Numbered from the stretch's first letter, positions 43,568 through 52,332 are shown. The stretch: DNA of 64,000 nucleotides from Blautia massiliensis (ex Durand et al. 2017) (GCF_001487165.1 NZ_LN913006.1:1425293-1489292); one strand, 5' to 3'. The notes: generated by a model not told the origin, from the sequence alone. Program-made: numbers and translations.

Positions 43568-45265
43568 TCAGTCTTTGATATAGAACTCATTGTGAAGCAG
43601 ATGATGCTCTTTGCCTTTGAGGAGTCCCTCATAAAGCTCCAGAACCAGTGGGTTCTCATCGGATTTCTTGATGATCATGGTATTGTCTGCATTGTACAAA
43701 CCTCTTGCTCTGGCTGCCTTGGTTCTGTCACCGGATCTGGTCGGCTGACCTCCACCCATGATACATCCACGGCGGCATGCCATAACCTCGATCAGATGAT
43801 AGTTTGCCTCGCCGTTCTTTACACGTTCCATAACGGTTCTTGCATTTGCAAGGCCACTGGCTACGCATATATTGATATCCATTCCCTTGTACGGTACGGT
43901 AAATTCCTTGATTCCCTCTTCACCACGAACACCGCACTCTGCAATCTCATGCATGGCTTCCTTGCTGTGATCCGGGCTCAGTCTTCGAAGAACTGCCTCG
44001 GTAACACCACCGGTAACACCGAAGATAACGCCACCGCCGGAACCAAATCCAAACGGCATATCGCATGCTTCCGGATCCAGTGTTGCAAAATCAAGACCAA
44101 AGTTATCGATCATGCGGAGAAGCTCTGTGGTTGTGATAACGATATCGGTATCCTGCTCGCCATCGGTAAAGCTGTTGGGGCGGATTGCCTCTGCCTTCTT
44201 GGCTGTACATGGCATAATGGAAACCATAACGGTCTTCTTGCCTGCTGCATGCTCCGGATCACGGAAGTATTCCTTGATAACCGCAGACATCATTCCCTGT
44301 GGGGAACGGCAGGTAGAAATGTTCGGAACATATTCCTTATACTGATCTGTGATGAACTTCACCCATGCAGGACAGCAGGAAGTCAGAAGCGGAAGATTCT
44401 CACCCTTCTCCACTCTGTTTAGGAACTCCTTGGTCTCTTCCATAATAGTAAGATCGGCGCTGAATGTGGTATCGTATACTTCATCAAAGCCCATTCTGTG
44501 GAGTGCGTTGACGATCTTGCCCATAACGCTCCTGCCCTTTGTGAGGCCGTAGTGATCACCAACTGCTACACGGACTGCCGGCGCAATCTGGGCAACCACA
44601 CGGGTATCCTTGTCCGCAAGTGCATCCCAAACCTCATCCATATGTGTACGAATGGAGATGGCTCCTGTCGGACAGTAAACACGGCACTGACCACAGTTTA
44701 CACACTGTGTCTCAGCAATCTTTTTATTGAATGCAGGCATGACCATAGCCTCTGTTCCACGGAATGCGAATCCAAGAGCTCCGATTCCCTGAAGTTCCTC
44801 GCAGGCACGTACACAGTTGCCGCAGAGGATACATTTGTTCGGATCACGGATGATGGACGGTGAACTGTCATCGATCTCGTGCTGTTCTCTTGTATTTTCA
44901 AAACGGATATCCCGCACGCCAAGGCGATGTGCCAGCTCCTGCAGGATACATTCACCGCTCTTTACACAGGTTGTACAGTCACGGCAATGTGCTGCAAGAA
45001 GCAGCTCCACGATCAGTTTACGATATTTCTTAATACGACCGGAGTTGGTATAGATAACCATTCCGTCTCTCGGCTGCTCGGAACAGGAGGCAAATGTTTT
45101 GCCTCTGTCATCCTCAACTGTACAGAGACGACAGGCACCAAAGGTGGAAACCTCTGAATGATAGCACAGTGTGGGGATATTGATACCGGCATTCCTGATA
45201 ACTGTCAGGACATTTTTTTCGTCAGTAAATTCTACTTTTCTTCCGTCAATTGTCATTGTACCCAT
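43568..45265 (-). CDS. hydA: [FeFe] hydrogenase catalytic subunit HydA
   Basis: A 565-residue H2-activating subunit. N-terminal [2Fe-2S] domain (CYHSEVSTFGACRLC), His/Cys [4Fe-4S] segment (HCRDCTTCVKSGEC), two ferredoxin clusters (CILCGNCVRACEE, CVNCGQCRVYCPTGA), then the H-cluster with L1 TSCCPAWVKF, L2 MPCTAKKAEA and L3 MACRRGCIMGGGQPTR. With HydB and HydC it forms the soluble NADH/ferredoxin hydrogenase that, in studied acetogens, bifurcates or confurcates electrons. Third gene of hydC-hydB-hydA; ATG 15 bases after hydB. No dedicated terminator other than the leader structure of spoIVA follows. Confidence 0.93.
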   Translation of the reverse strand: MGTMTIDGRKVEFTDEKNVLTVIRNAGINIPTLCYHSEVSTFGACRLCTVEDDRGKTFASCSEQPRDGMVIYTNSGRIKKYRKLIVELLLAAHCRDCTTCVKSGECILQELAHRLGVRDIRFENTREQHEIDDSSPSIIRDPNKCILCGNCVRACEELQGIGALGFAFRGTEAMVMPAFNKKIAETQCVNCGQCRVYCPTGAISIRTHMDEVWDALADKDTRVVAQIAPAVRVAVGDHYGLTKGRSVMGKIVNALHRMGFDEVYDTTFSADLTIMEETKEFLNRVEKGENLPLLTSCCPAWVKFITDQYKEYVPNISTCRSPQGMMSAVIKEYFRDPEHAAGKKTVMVSIMPCTAKKAEAIRPNSFTDGEQDTDIVITTTELLRMIDNFGLDFATLDPEACDMPFGFGSGGGVIFGVTGGVTEAVLRRLSPDHSKEAMHEIAECGVRGEEGIKEFTVPYKGMDINICVASGLANARTVMERVKNGEANYHLIEVMACRRGCIMGGGQPTRSGDRTKAARARGLYNADNTMIIKKSDENPLVLELYEGLLKGKEHHLLHNEFYIKD

Positions 45266-45280
45266 AAGATATCCTCCCTT

Positions 45281-47152
45281 CTATGCTTCCACATAAATCG
45301 CATCAAAGTTACAGTTATCCTTACAGGATCCGCATTTGATACATACGTCGTTGTTGATTACATGTGGATGCTTGATCTTTCCTGAAATCGCACCAGCCGG
45401 ACAGTTCTTCGCACACTTGCCGCAGCCGATACAGAACTCAGGATTGATATGGAATTGACGGAGCGCCGTGCAGACCTTCGCACGACATTTCTTATCTACG
45501 ATATGCTCTACATATTCGTCACGGAAACGCTTCAGAGTACTGATGACCGGAAGCGGTGCACTCTTACCGAGTCCGCACAGAGCCATACTCTGAACCATGT
45601 TTGCAAGTTCTTCCAGCTCATCCAGATCGGAAAGCTCACCCTTACCTGCAACGATTCTCTCCAGGATCTCAAGCATACGTTTGGTACCCTCACGGCAGGG
45701 AACACATTTACCACAGCTCTCACGCTGTGTAAAGCTCATGAAGAAACGCGCAACCTCTACCATACAGGTATTCTCATCCATAACAACAAGTCCACCGGAA
45801 CCCATGATGGCATCCAGCTTCTTAACAGAATCAAAATCAAGCGGATGATCGATCTGATCGTCGATCAGACATCCACCGGAAGGACCACCGATCTGTACAC
45901 CCTTAAATGCAGCACCACTCTTAAGACCACCACCGATGTCATAAATGATATGACGGAGGCTTGTTCCCATTGGAACCTCGATAAGACCGGTGTTCTCAAT
46001 GGAACCGGTAAGTGAGAAAGTCTTGGTTCCAGGGCTTCCCTCTGTACCGATGGTGTGGAACCAGTCTGCTCCCTGAAGGATAATCTTCGGTACGTTGGCA
46101 TAAGTCTCTACGTTATTCAGAACCGTAGGTTTACCCCACAGGCCCTGCTCAACCGTTCTCGGAGGTTTTACTCGAGGCATACCTCTGTTGCCTTCGATAG
46201 AAGCAGTCAGGGCAGAACCTTCACCACATACGAACGCTCCGGCACCGCGATTGATATGTAAGTGGAAATTAATACCGGAACCAAGGATATTATCACCAAG
46301 AAGGCCATAGGACTCTGCCTGCTCAATAGCCATTCGAAGTCTCTGTACAGAAAGAGGATACTCGGCACGCACATAAATATAACCATCTTCTGCACCTACT
46401 GCATAGGCAGCGATCACCATACCCTCGATCATCTTGTAAGGATCACCTTCCATTACGGAACCATCCATAAATGCTCCCGGGTCACCCTCATCACCGTTAC
46501 ATACTACATAACGGACTTTTTCCGGCTGGCGTGCAACCTGTGACCATTTCTTGCCTGCAGGGAAGCCTGCACCGCCACGGCCGCGGAGACCAGACTTCGA
46601 GATCTCGTCGATAACACCCTGTGGGGTCATCTCAAAGAAAGCCTTCGCCATAGCGGAAAATCCGCCTACGGAAATATATTCATCAATGGACTCTGCATCG
46701 ATCTTGCCACAGTTCTCAAGAACGATCCTTGTCTGCTGGTTCAGGAACGGAATGTCACTGGGATGTGGACAGGCCTCATCATTATGACGATAAAACAGAC
46801 GCTCAACAGGCAGTCCGCAGATCACGGTCTTCTCTACGATCTCGCGACAGTCGTCTACCTGAACATGTACATACTGATAATCATAGGGCTCAATTCTCAT
46901 AAGAGGACCAAGTTCACATAAGCCCTGGCATCCGGTCTTAACGATTCCTACATGAGGAACATCCTTCTGCATCTCAACCGCAACACCCTCGATTCCCTCA
47001 CAGAGTCTTGACATTTCTTCATAAATCTTCTGAGCACCGGAAGCAATACATCCGGTACCGGAACAGACGAGAACACGGCAGGTATAGCCATCAAGATTCT
47101 TCTTAACCTCAGCCTGTTTGTTTTTCAGATCTTCCATACTGGTTATACTCAT
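45281..47152 (-). CDS. hydB: Electron-bifurcating hydrogenase, NADH-binding flavin subunit HydB
   Basis: A 623-residue NuoF-like subunit. Residues about 20-130: thioredoxin-like [2Fe-2S] domain (VLVCSGTGCIASGA, VKTGCQGLCELGP). The centre holds the FMN/NADH site (LRGRGGAGFPAGKKW, NGDEGDPGAFMDGSVMEGDP, NRGAGAFVCGEGSALTASIE) and the SCGKCVPCREGTKRM cluster. The C-terminus carries two extra [4Fe-4S] sites (CIGCGKCAKNCPAGAI, CIKCGSCKDNCNFDAI). This architecture is that of HydB in bifurcating hydrogenases rather than of respiratory complex I. Start overlaps the hydC stop by 4 bases. Confidence 0.93.
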   Translation of the reverse strand: MSITSMEDLKNKQAEVKKNLDGYTCRVLVCSGTGCIASGAQKIYEEMSRLCEGIEGVAVEMQKDVPHVGIVKTGCQGLCELGPLMRIEPYDYQYVHVQVDDCREIVEKTVICGLPVERLFYRHNDEACPHPSDIPFLNQQTRIVLENCGKIDAESIDEYISVGGFSAMAKAFFEMTPQGVIDEISKSGLRGRGGAGFPAGKKWSQVARQPEKVRYVVCNGDEGDPGAFMDGSVMEGDPYKMIEGMVIAAYAVGAEDGYIYVRAEYPLSVQRLRMAIEQAESYGLLGDNILGSGINFHLHINRGAGAFVCGEGSALTASIEGNRGMPRVKPPRTVEQGLWGKPTVLNNVETYANVPKIILQGADWFHTIGTEGSPGTKTFSLTGSIENTGLIEVPMGTSLRHIIYDIGGGLKSGAAFKGVQIGGPSGGCLIDDQIDHPLDFDSVKKLDAIMGSGGLVVMDENTCMVEVARFFMSFTQRESCGKCVPCREGTKRMLEILERIVAGKGELSDLDELEELANMVQSMALCGLGKSAPLPVISTLKRFRDEYVEHIVDKKCRAKVCTALRQFHINPEFCIGCGKCAKNCPAGAISGKIKHPHVINNDVCIKCGSCKDNCNFDAIYVEA

Positions 47153-47628
47153 ACGCTCTCACCTCTCAATTCATTTAAAAGCTCAACAGCCTTCTCAGGA
47201 GTCATCTTCGGGTGAACTTCATCATTTACAGTCAGTGTCGGTGCAAGTCCGCAGGCACCAAGACAGGAAACTGTCTCAACGGTAAACATCATATCATCTG
47301 TAGTATGCTTCTTATGACTCAGTCCAAGTTCCTTCAGCATTGCTTCCTTTACAGGCATGGACTTACGTACATGACAGGCAGTACCGTCACATACCTTGAT
47401 GATGTACTTGCCCTTCGGCTCAAAGGAAAAGTTTTCATAGAAAGTAGCTACACTGTACGCCTTCGCTTCTTTTACACCAATCTGTTCCGCAACATAAGTA
47501 AGAAGCTCTCCCGGAAGATAACGGTACTCAGCCTGAATATCCTGCATGATCGGAATCAGTGATGCAGCTTTCCGGCCGTAGTGCTCGATGATCTCATCCG
47601 TTTTCTTGTAATACGTCTGGTCTAACAT
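47149..47628 (-). CDS. hydC: Electron-bifurcating hydrogenase, [2Fe-2S] subunit HydC (NuoE-like)
   Basis: About 159 residues of the NuoE/thioredoxin-like ferredoxin family. Helical N-terminus (IMQDIQAEYRYLPGELLTYV) and cluster cysteines in VCDGTACHVRKS and SCLGACGLAPTL. ATG at 47628 is chosen because AAGGAGG lies 7 bases upstream; an upstream in-frame ATG at 47670 lacks this. First gene of the hyd operon, with a promoter at 47758-47786 and a Rex-like site in the leader. Confidence 0.92.
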   Translation of the reverse strand: MLDQTYYKKTDEIIEHYGRKAASLIPIMQDIQAEYRYLPGELLTYVAEQIGVKEAKAYSVATFYENFSFEPKGKYIIKVCDGTACHVRKSMPVKEAMLKELGLSHKKHTTDDMMFTVETVSCLGACGLAPTLTVNDEVHPKMTPEKAVELLNELRGESV

Positions 47629-47683
47629 TCGGTTCCCTCCTTGTTTCTCATAGATTTTCCACTCGATCAACCTGTTCCACTAC

Positions 47684-47701
47684 AGGTTAATGCTTTAACA
47701 C
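47684..47701. promoter_or_regulatory. Rex-like operator 1
   Basis: Minus strand TGTTAA-AGCA-TTAACC, one base off the TGTTAA-N4-TTAACA core known for Rex, the NADH-sensing repressor. Located in the hydC leader, about 55 bases before the ATG and 57 bases downstream of the -10 box. Confidence 0.5.
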
Positions 47702-47757
47702 TCTGTCAGTGCCGCGCATTTATGCAAATCATTATTTTGCACTATTTCATGCCTTTA

Positions 47758-47786
47758 ATTATAACTTATATGGTCATTTTTCACAA
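47758..47786 (-). promoter_or_regulatory. Promoter of hydCBA
   Basis: TTGTGA (47781-47786), 17-base spacer, TATAAT (47758-47763), minus strand. Confidence 0.8.
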
Positions 47787-47865
47787 GCGGTTTTTTTGCT
47801 TTTTTCAGAATATATTGAAATGTTTACAGTGGCTTACTGATTTTGTATCTATTTTCCATAAAATA

Positions 47866-47881
47866 TGTTCAATTTTTAACA
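47866..47881. promoter_or_regulatory. Rex-like operator 2
   Basis: TGTTCA-ATTT-TTAACA, one base off the Rex core, in the 400-base gap between the two divergent hydrogenase transcripts; 63 bases upstream of the plus-strand -35 box. The rest of the gap (47787-47865, 47882-47943) shows no gene. Confidence 0.5.
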
Positions 47882-47943
47882 GCCTTGATAATAAAGATAC
47901 AAATCTGCTCTTTGTTTCTGCCCCAAAACATTAAAGCCGGTTA

Positions 47944-47972
47944 TTGATTTTATTTCTCAATTACTTTAAGAT
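47944..47972 (+). promoter_or_regulatory. Promoter of the second hydrogenase gene
   Basis: TTGATT (47944-47949), 17-base spacer, TAAGAT (47967-47972), 57 bases before the ATG at 48029. Confidence 0.55.
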
Positions 47973-48028
47973 AGATAAAAAGTGCGTGGAAAACATTTAA
48001 TTAATTTATTTTGTAAAGGAGAACATCT

Positions 48029-49537
48029 ATGCGAAATCTTGACACACCAGTAAAACAGATCCGGCGAAAGATTTTTACCGAAATTGCTAAGATCGGATTT
48101 GAATCCACGGACGAATCAATGATCCATGATATCGAATCCATTCCCTACAATATTGTAGAGGAACGCGCGAAATACCGCGAAAGCATCTATCGTGAAAGAG
48201 CTGTTGCAAGCGAACGTGTCCGTCTGGCCATGGGACTTTCCCTCCGCCCGGAAAATCGTTCCGTCCACCTTACCGATGGCGTGAAGGCCAGCAACATTGA
48301 CGAGAAATATTATGAACCACCTCTTATGCAGGTGATCCCTTCCGCATGTTCCGCATGCGAATCCAACAAATACGAAGTCAGCAACATGTGCCGCGGCTGT
48401 GTCGCACATCCCTGTTTACTCACCTGCCCCAAAGGCGCCATTTCCATGGTAAACGGAAAATCCTTCATCGACCAGGACAAATGTATCCATTGCGGAAGAT
48501 GCAAAGCTGTCTGTCCTTACGATGCCATCGCCCATAAAGAACGCCCCTGCGAACGTGCCTGCGGTGTAAAAGCCATCGAGAGCGATGAACAGGGACGCGC
48601 CTCCATCAACCAGGATAAATGCGTATCCTGCGGCATGTGCATGGTCAGCTGTCCATTCGGAGCTATCTCCGACAAATCCCAGATCTTCCAGCTGTCCCAC
48701 GCCCTTCGAGAAGGAACTGAGATCATTGCAGAAATCGCCCCCGCCTACATCAATCAGTTCGGCGAAGACATCACCCCGGGCCAATTCCGCTCCGCTCTCA
48801 AACAGCTGGGCTTCTCAAACATTTATGAGGTAGCACTGGGCGCAGACATCGGCTGCATCTCTGAAGCACACCACTACGCCAAAGAAGTAGCAACCGGCCA
48901 CCTCCCGTTCCTCCTCACCTCCTGCTGCCCATCCTGGTCCGTCATGGCAAAAAAATACTTCCCGGCTATGATCGACAACATCTCCCAGGAGCTGACCCCG
49001 ATGGTGGCAACTGCCCGGATCGTAAAAAAAGAGCACCCCCATGCGAAAGTAGTCTTCATCGGACCATGCGCCTCCAAAAAACTGGAAGCCATGCGACATT
49101 CCGTAAGAAGTGATGTAGACTTCGTGATCACCTTCGAGGAACTCTGGGGCCTGTTCGACGCCAAAAGCATCACCCCATCCACCTGCGAAGAGCTCCCGGA
49201 AGAAACCCAGGCCGCAACCGCAGCAGGACGAGGCTACGCCATTGCAGGCGGCGTAGCCGGAGCCATCGAAAACTGTCTGAAGGAATACTATCCCGATGTA
49301 CCAGTCCACATCGAACACGCAGAAAGCCTTGCCGAATGCAAAAAAGTCCTCACTCTGGCAAAAGCCGGCAAGATCAAAAACTGCATGATCGAAGGAATGG
49401 CCTGCCCCGGAGGCTGCATCGGAGGCGCCGGAACCAACGCCGGCTTCGCAAAAACCTCCAAGGCCCTCAAAAAATACGTAGACAGCTCAGAACCAAAACT
49501 CCCCTCACAGGAACTGGAAAACCTGGAGTTGAACTAA
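48029..49537 (+). CDS. Stand-alone [FeFe] hydrogenase with four-cluster ferredoxin region (group B-like)
   Basis: A 502-residue protein. Residues 1-90 are charged and helical without a known motif. Residues about 105-215 hold many cysteines (SACSACESNKYEVSNMC, CLLTCPKGAI, CIHCGRCKAVCPYDAI, CVSCGMCMVSCPFGAI). The H-domain has L1 TSCCPSWSVM, L2 GPCASKKLEA and L3 MACPGGCIGGAGT. It lacks the NuoG-like N-terminus of HydA. The arrangement resembles the monomeric group B hydrogenases of gut anaerobes, presumably ferredoxin-linked H2 evolution, though a sensory role is possible. Ribosome site AAAGGAG precedes ATG. Second-half codons are strongly C-ended. Confidence 0.85.
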   Translation: MRNLDTPVKQIRRKIFTEIAKIGFESTDESMIHDIESIPYNIVEERAKYRESIYRERAVASERVRLAMGLSLRPENRSVHLTDGVKASNIDEKYYEPPLMQVIPSACSACESNKYEVSNMCRGCVAHPCLLTCPKGAISMVNGKSFIDQDKCIHCGRCKAVCPYDAIAHKERPCERACGVKAIESDEQGRASINQDKCVSCGMCMVSCPFGAISDKSQIFQLSHALREGTEIIAEIAPAYINQFGEDITPGQFRSALKQLGFSNIYEVALGADIGCISEAHHYAKEVATGHLPFLLTSCCPSWSVMAKKYFPAMIDNISQELTPMVATARIVKKEHPHAKVVFIGPCASKKLEAMRHSVRSDVDFVITFEELWGLFDAKSITPSTCEELPEETQAATAAGRGYAIAGGVAGAIENCLKEYYPDVPVHIEHAESLAECKKVLTLAKAGKIKNCMIEGMACPGGCIGGAGTNAGFAKTSKALKKYVDSSEPKLPSQELENLELN

Positions 49538-49598
49538 CTACCTCAAAATATTCCACTATATAATTCCCCCAATATTTCAATTTGATTGAATAAAAAAC

Positions 49599-49645
49599 GG
49601 AGATGCAACCTAGATCTTTAATCTTCAAGGTTGCATCTCCATTAT
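49599..49645 (+). terminator. Terminator after the second hydrogenase gene
   Basis: GGAGATGCAACCT and AGGTTGCATCTCC around a 17-base loop, then ATTATTTTAT. Confidence 0.85.
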
Positions 49646-49733
49646 TTTATCAACCAGGACAGGGCAAAGCCCGCCTCCATCCCTCATCCACATCCTATCG
49701 TTTAGCCAGACAACTTACCCCAACCAACGCACA

Positions 49734-49955
49734 GGCCCGGAAGGGAGTGCGGTACTGTCTGCGGACGACTCTGCAGGAGGTGTGCTGGATCTAAGGCGGC
49801 GGGACTTCTGCGTTATTTTTCAAAAGCCAGCTGTCTGAGCGGCAAAAAGCCGCGAGTTCTGGCTTTTGGAAAATGGTTTTAGCAGAATCCCGGCGCCTTA
49901 GATCCAGCCGCCGACGAAGCCCGGCCGCGGACAGAACCGCACTCCCTTCCGGGCC
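49734..49955. repeat. Folded dispersed element, copy B
   Basis: Outer arms 49734-49753 (GGCCCGGAAGGGAGTGCGGT) and 49936-49955 are perfect complements, extended inward by CTGTC/GACAG and GCGG/CCGC. The middle stem GGATCTAAGGCG..CGGGA pairs with TCCCGGCGCCTTAGATCC. The central stem TTTTCAAAAGCCAG pairs with CTGGCTTTTGGAAAA, around the same core as copy A. Stems share no sequence with copy A, but spacing, core and motifs do. The stretch 49646-49733 before it holds no gene. Confidence 0.85.
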
Positions 49956-49974
49956 GTCCCGTTCGCCACCACCA

Positions 49975-50736
49975 CTACTTCTCCACCGTCTCCGTACTCT
50001 CCGGCCAAGTATACTCCTCCCCCTTCAACTCCGCCAGAAGACTCCTAAGCTTATATCCATAACTTCTCCCGGCGGCCCATCCGCCACCATAAGGATTCTC
50101 CTGGATCCCAAGCCACTCCACATAAGGCGCACTCTCACGGGAAACATACTGGAACCGATTATCCACACAAGCCTGGTTCAACTCCTCCGAAGAAGCATAA
50201 GCCTTCAGATGCTGCACCTGCGCCCGGATCCCCGTCCTTACATCAGGAAAAGAATTACCGGCAACACCACCACCGGTAGTTCCCAGCCCCGAAAAATTAA
50301 ACTGCCCCGCACTGGCATCCCCACCAAACTGAAGCCATCCGGTCTCAAGCATGGCCTGCTCAAAAACAACCTCTCCACGGACGCCCTCCGCATCCGCTTC
50401 CTCTATCACAATCGTGCAAAACGTATCAATATCCGGTGCACCACCCTCCGTCAGGATGCCGGAAGGATACTCCACATTCTGCGCCTCATACTGCACTACC
50501 ATATCCTCCGCATCCACTGTGGTACACCCCATGATCGTATAATATCCATAAGTATTATCTGTGGAATCATCCACAAAACCCTCTGTATCACTCTCTCCAG
50601 ATGACTGAGGCTTCGAAATCTGACCCTCCATAGAATGATCCGCTTCCTCTGCCAAAACACCTGCAGGCGTTCCGAACACCAGAACGCCTGCAAGTACCAT
50701 CATCCGTAAACAAAAACTAATTCGGAATCTGTACAT
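49975..50736 (-). CDS. Secreted glucosaminidase-domain peptidoglycan hydrolase
   Basis: A 253-residue protein. Signal peptide about residues 1-30 (MMVLAGVLVFGTPAGVLAEE). A low-complexity acidic stretch follows, then a glucosaminidase (PF01832) domain from about residue 105: FCTIVIEEADAEGVRGEVVF, EQAMLETGWLQFGG with the catalytic Glu, AGQFNFSGLGTTGGG, and FPDVRTGIRAQVQHLKAYAS. Cleaves wall glycans. It starts 30 bases after folD on the same strand, so it may be the last gene of the acetogenesis transcript; copy B of the folded element lies 19 bases after its stop. Confidence 0.85.
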   Translation of the reverse strand: MYRFRISFCLRMMVLAGVLVFGTPAGVLAEEADHSMEGQISKPQSSGESDTEGFVDDSTDNTYGYYTIMGCTTVDAEDMVVQYEAQNVEYPSGILTEGGAPDIDTFCTIVIEEADAEGVRGEVVFEQAMLETGWLQFGGDASAGQFNFSGLGTTGGGVAGNSFPDVRTGIRAQVQHLKAYASSEELNQACVDNRFQYVSRESAPYVEWLGIQENPYGGGWAAGRSYGYKLRSLLAELKGEEYTWPESTETVEK

Positions 50737-50766
50737 ATATAAATGATCAATCCTTTATTACTGTTA

Positions 50767-51618
50767 TTACTGCGCTTTTCTCATTGCAGCTTCAACCACA
50801 TGACCTACAAGAACAGAAGTTGTAACACTTCCTACTCCGCCAGGAACCGGTGTGATCGCATCAACGATTGGCTCAACTGCCGCATAATCAACATCACCAC
50901 AAAGCTTGCCCTCTGCATTGACATTGATACCAACATCGATAATAGTCTGTCCCTCTCTGACATAATCAGCGCCGACAACACCAGCACGACCAGCTGCAAC
51001 GATGACAATATCCGCTTCTTTTGCAACAGACGGCATATCAACGGTTCTTGTATGGCAGATCGTTACTGTCGCATTTTTCTTAACAAGCATCATGGCAGCC
51101 GGTTTACCAACTACAAGACTTCTTCCGATAACAACCGCTTTTTTGCCTGTGCAGTCGATTCCATAGTGATCAAGGATCTCCATGCATGCCTGCGGTGTAC
51201 ATGGCGGGAATCCGATCTTCTTGCCTGTAAATACACCAGACATGGAAAGATCTGTCATACAGTCAACATCCTTCTCTGCTGCAAGTGCATTCTCGATCAC
51301 TGCCTGATCCAGATGTTTTGGCAGCGGACGGAACAGAAGAACTCCATGGATCTTATCATCTTTGTTTACTTTATCGATGGTTGCAAGAAGCTCATCCTGG
51401 GAAACATCCTCCGGAAGAAGGATTTTCTCACATGCAACACCAAGAGTCTCACAGCGCTTTGTAGCACCTCTCTCATAGGAAATATCGCTTGGATTCTCAC
51501 CAACACGGATAATGCAAAGTGTAGGATCTACACCTTTTGCCTGAAGCTCTGCAACGTTCGCTTTGATCTTTTCATTGAGAGCCGCTGTTACTTCTTTACC
51601 TAATAACTGCTTTGCCAT
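50767..51618 (-). CDS. folD: Methylene-THF dehydrogenase / methenyl-THF cyclohydrolase FolD
   Basis: A 283-residue protein. KEVTAALNEKIKANVAEL start, the RVGENPSDISYERGATKRCE region (active Tyr/Lys context), LLFRPLPKHLDQ, PCTPQACMEILDHYGID and the dinucleotide site VVIGRSLVVGKPAAMMLV. Interconverts methenyl- and methylene-THF in the methyl branch of the Wood-Ljungdahl pathway. ATG follows AGGAGG; 14 bases after fchA. Because FchA is also present, the cyclohydrolase activity is duplicated. Confidence 0.95.
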   Translation of the reverse strand: MAKQLLGKEVTAALNEKIKANVAELQAKGVDPTLCIIRVGENPSDISYERGATKRCETLGVACEKILLPEDVSQDELLATIDKVNKDDKIHGVLLFRPLPKHLDQAVIENALAAEKDVDCMTDLSMSGVFTGKKIGFPPCTPQACMEILDHYGIDCTGKKAVVIGRSLVVGKPAAMMLVKKNATVTICHTRTVDMPSVAKEADIVIVAAGRAGVVGADYVREGQTIIDVGINVNAEGKLCGDVDYAAVEPIVDAITPVPGGVGSVTTSVLVGHVVEAAMRKAQ

Positions 51619-51632
51619 TTGTCTGGTTCCTC

Positions 51633-52262
51633 CTATTTCAGTCTTCCGAGAACACTGTCAAATGTCTCGTCTGCGATCTTTGTATATTTCTCAAGCATAG
51701 CGTCTGCTTTTTTGTTTAATTCCTCTGCATACGCACGGTCAGCCATAGATTTTGTGTTAATGTACACATTCAGGCTTGCTCCCTTAAGAGCTGCTTTGCA
51801 GAATGCAGCACCTACACCAGCATCACTGATTGCAAGCTTAGAACCTTTTGCTCCGAACTCAACGATAAGTTCAATAGCCTCGCAGCATTTCTCCATGATC
51901 TCCATAGGAACAGAGCATGCTTCCTTGAGGGCAGCTTCCATTACTCGAGCCTTCTCAGCCTTCTCTTCTTCTGTCTCTCTCGGCATTCCGTAAGCCTTGG
52001 AAAGAGGCTCAAAAACTTCCGCATCTCTCTCGATCAGATGAAGGAAATCTTTCTGAAGCTGATCACATTTCTTTTTCAGCTCCCACATTTCATCTTCTAC
52101 ATCTGCATATTTTTTCTTACCGACAGTAAGGCTTCCAACCATGTTTCCAAGAGCTGTACCAACAGCAGCTACAAGGGCAGATGCACCGCCGCCGCCTGGA
52201 ACCGGTGCCTTGGAGCTTAATACCTCGACAAATTCAGTACATGTACTGGTAGAAAATCCCAT
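51633..52262 (-). CDS. fchA: Methenyl-THF cyclohydrolase FchA (cyclodeaminase family)
   Basis: A 209-residue, mostly helical protein of the formiminotransferase-cyclodeaminase (FTCD_C) family: CTEFVEVLSSKAPVPGGGGA, SALVAAVGTALGNMVGSLT, and SDAGVGAAFCKAALKGASLN. In purine fermenters and acetogens this family catalyses hydrolysis between formyl- and methenyl-THF, which fits its place between fhs and folD. ATG preceded by AAGGAGGAG. Confidence 0.9.
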   Translation of the reverse strand: MGFSTSTCTEFVEVLSSKAPVPGGGGASALVAAVGTALGNMVGSLTVGKKKYADVEDEMWELKKKCDQLQKDFLHLIERDAEVFEPLSKAYGMPRETEEEKAEKARVMEAALKEACSVPMEIMEKCCEAIELIVEFGAKGSKLAISDAGVGAAFCKAALKGASLNVYINTKSMADRAYAEELNKKADAMLEKYTKIADETFDSVLGRLK

Positions 52263-52310
52263 AGGACTCTCCTCCTTATATTCTTATTTTAGCACTCTTT
52301 AGAGCCCATT

Positions 52311-52332
52311 GGGGGCTTTATAAAAAGCCCCC
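52311..52332. other. Hairpin between fhs and fchA
   Basis: GGGGGCTTTAT/AAAAAGCCCCC, strong GC stem without a proper T tract on the minus strand. Possibly an mRNA stability or processing element. Confidence 0.45.

Noticed and set aside
47641..47934. A 97-residue frame in the gap between the hydrogenase genes
   Set aside because: No ribosome site; the stretch is taken up by the hydC promoter and Rex-like sites, and the peptide has no recognisable feature.
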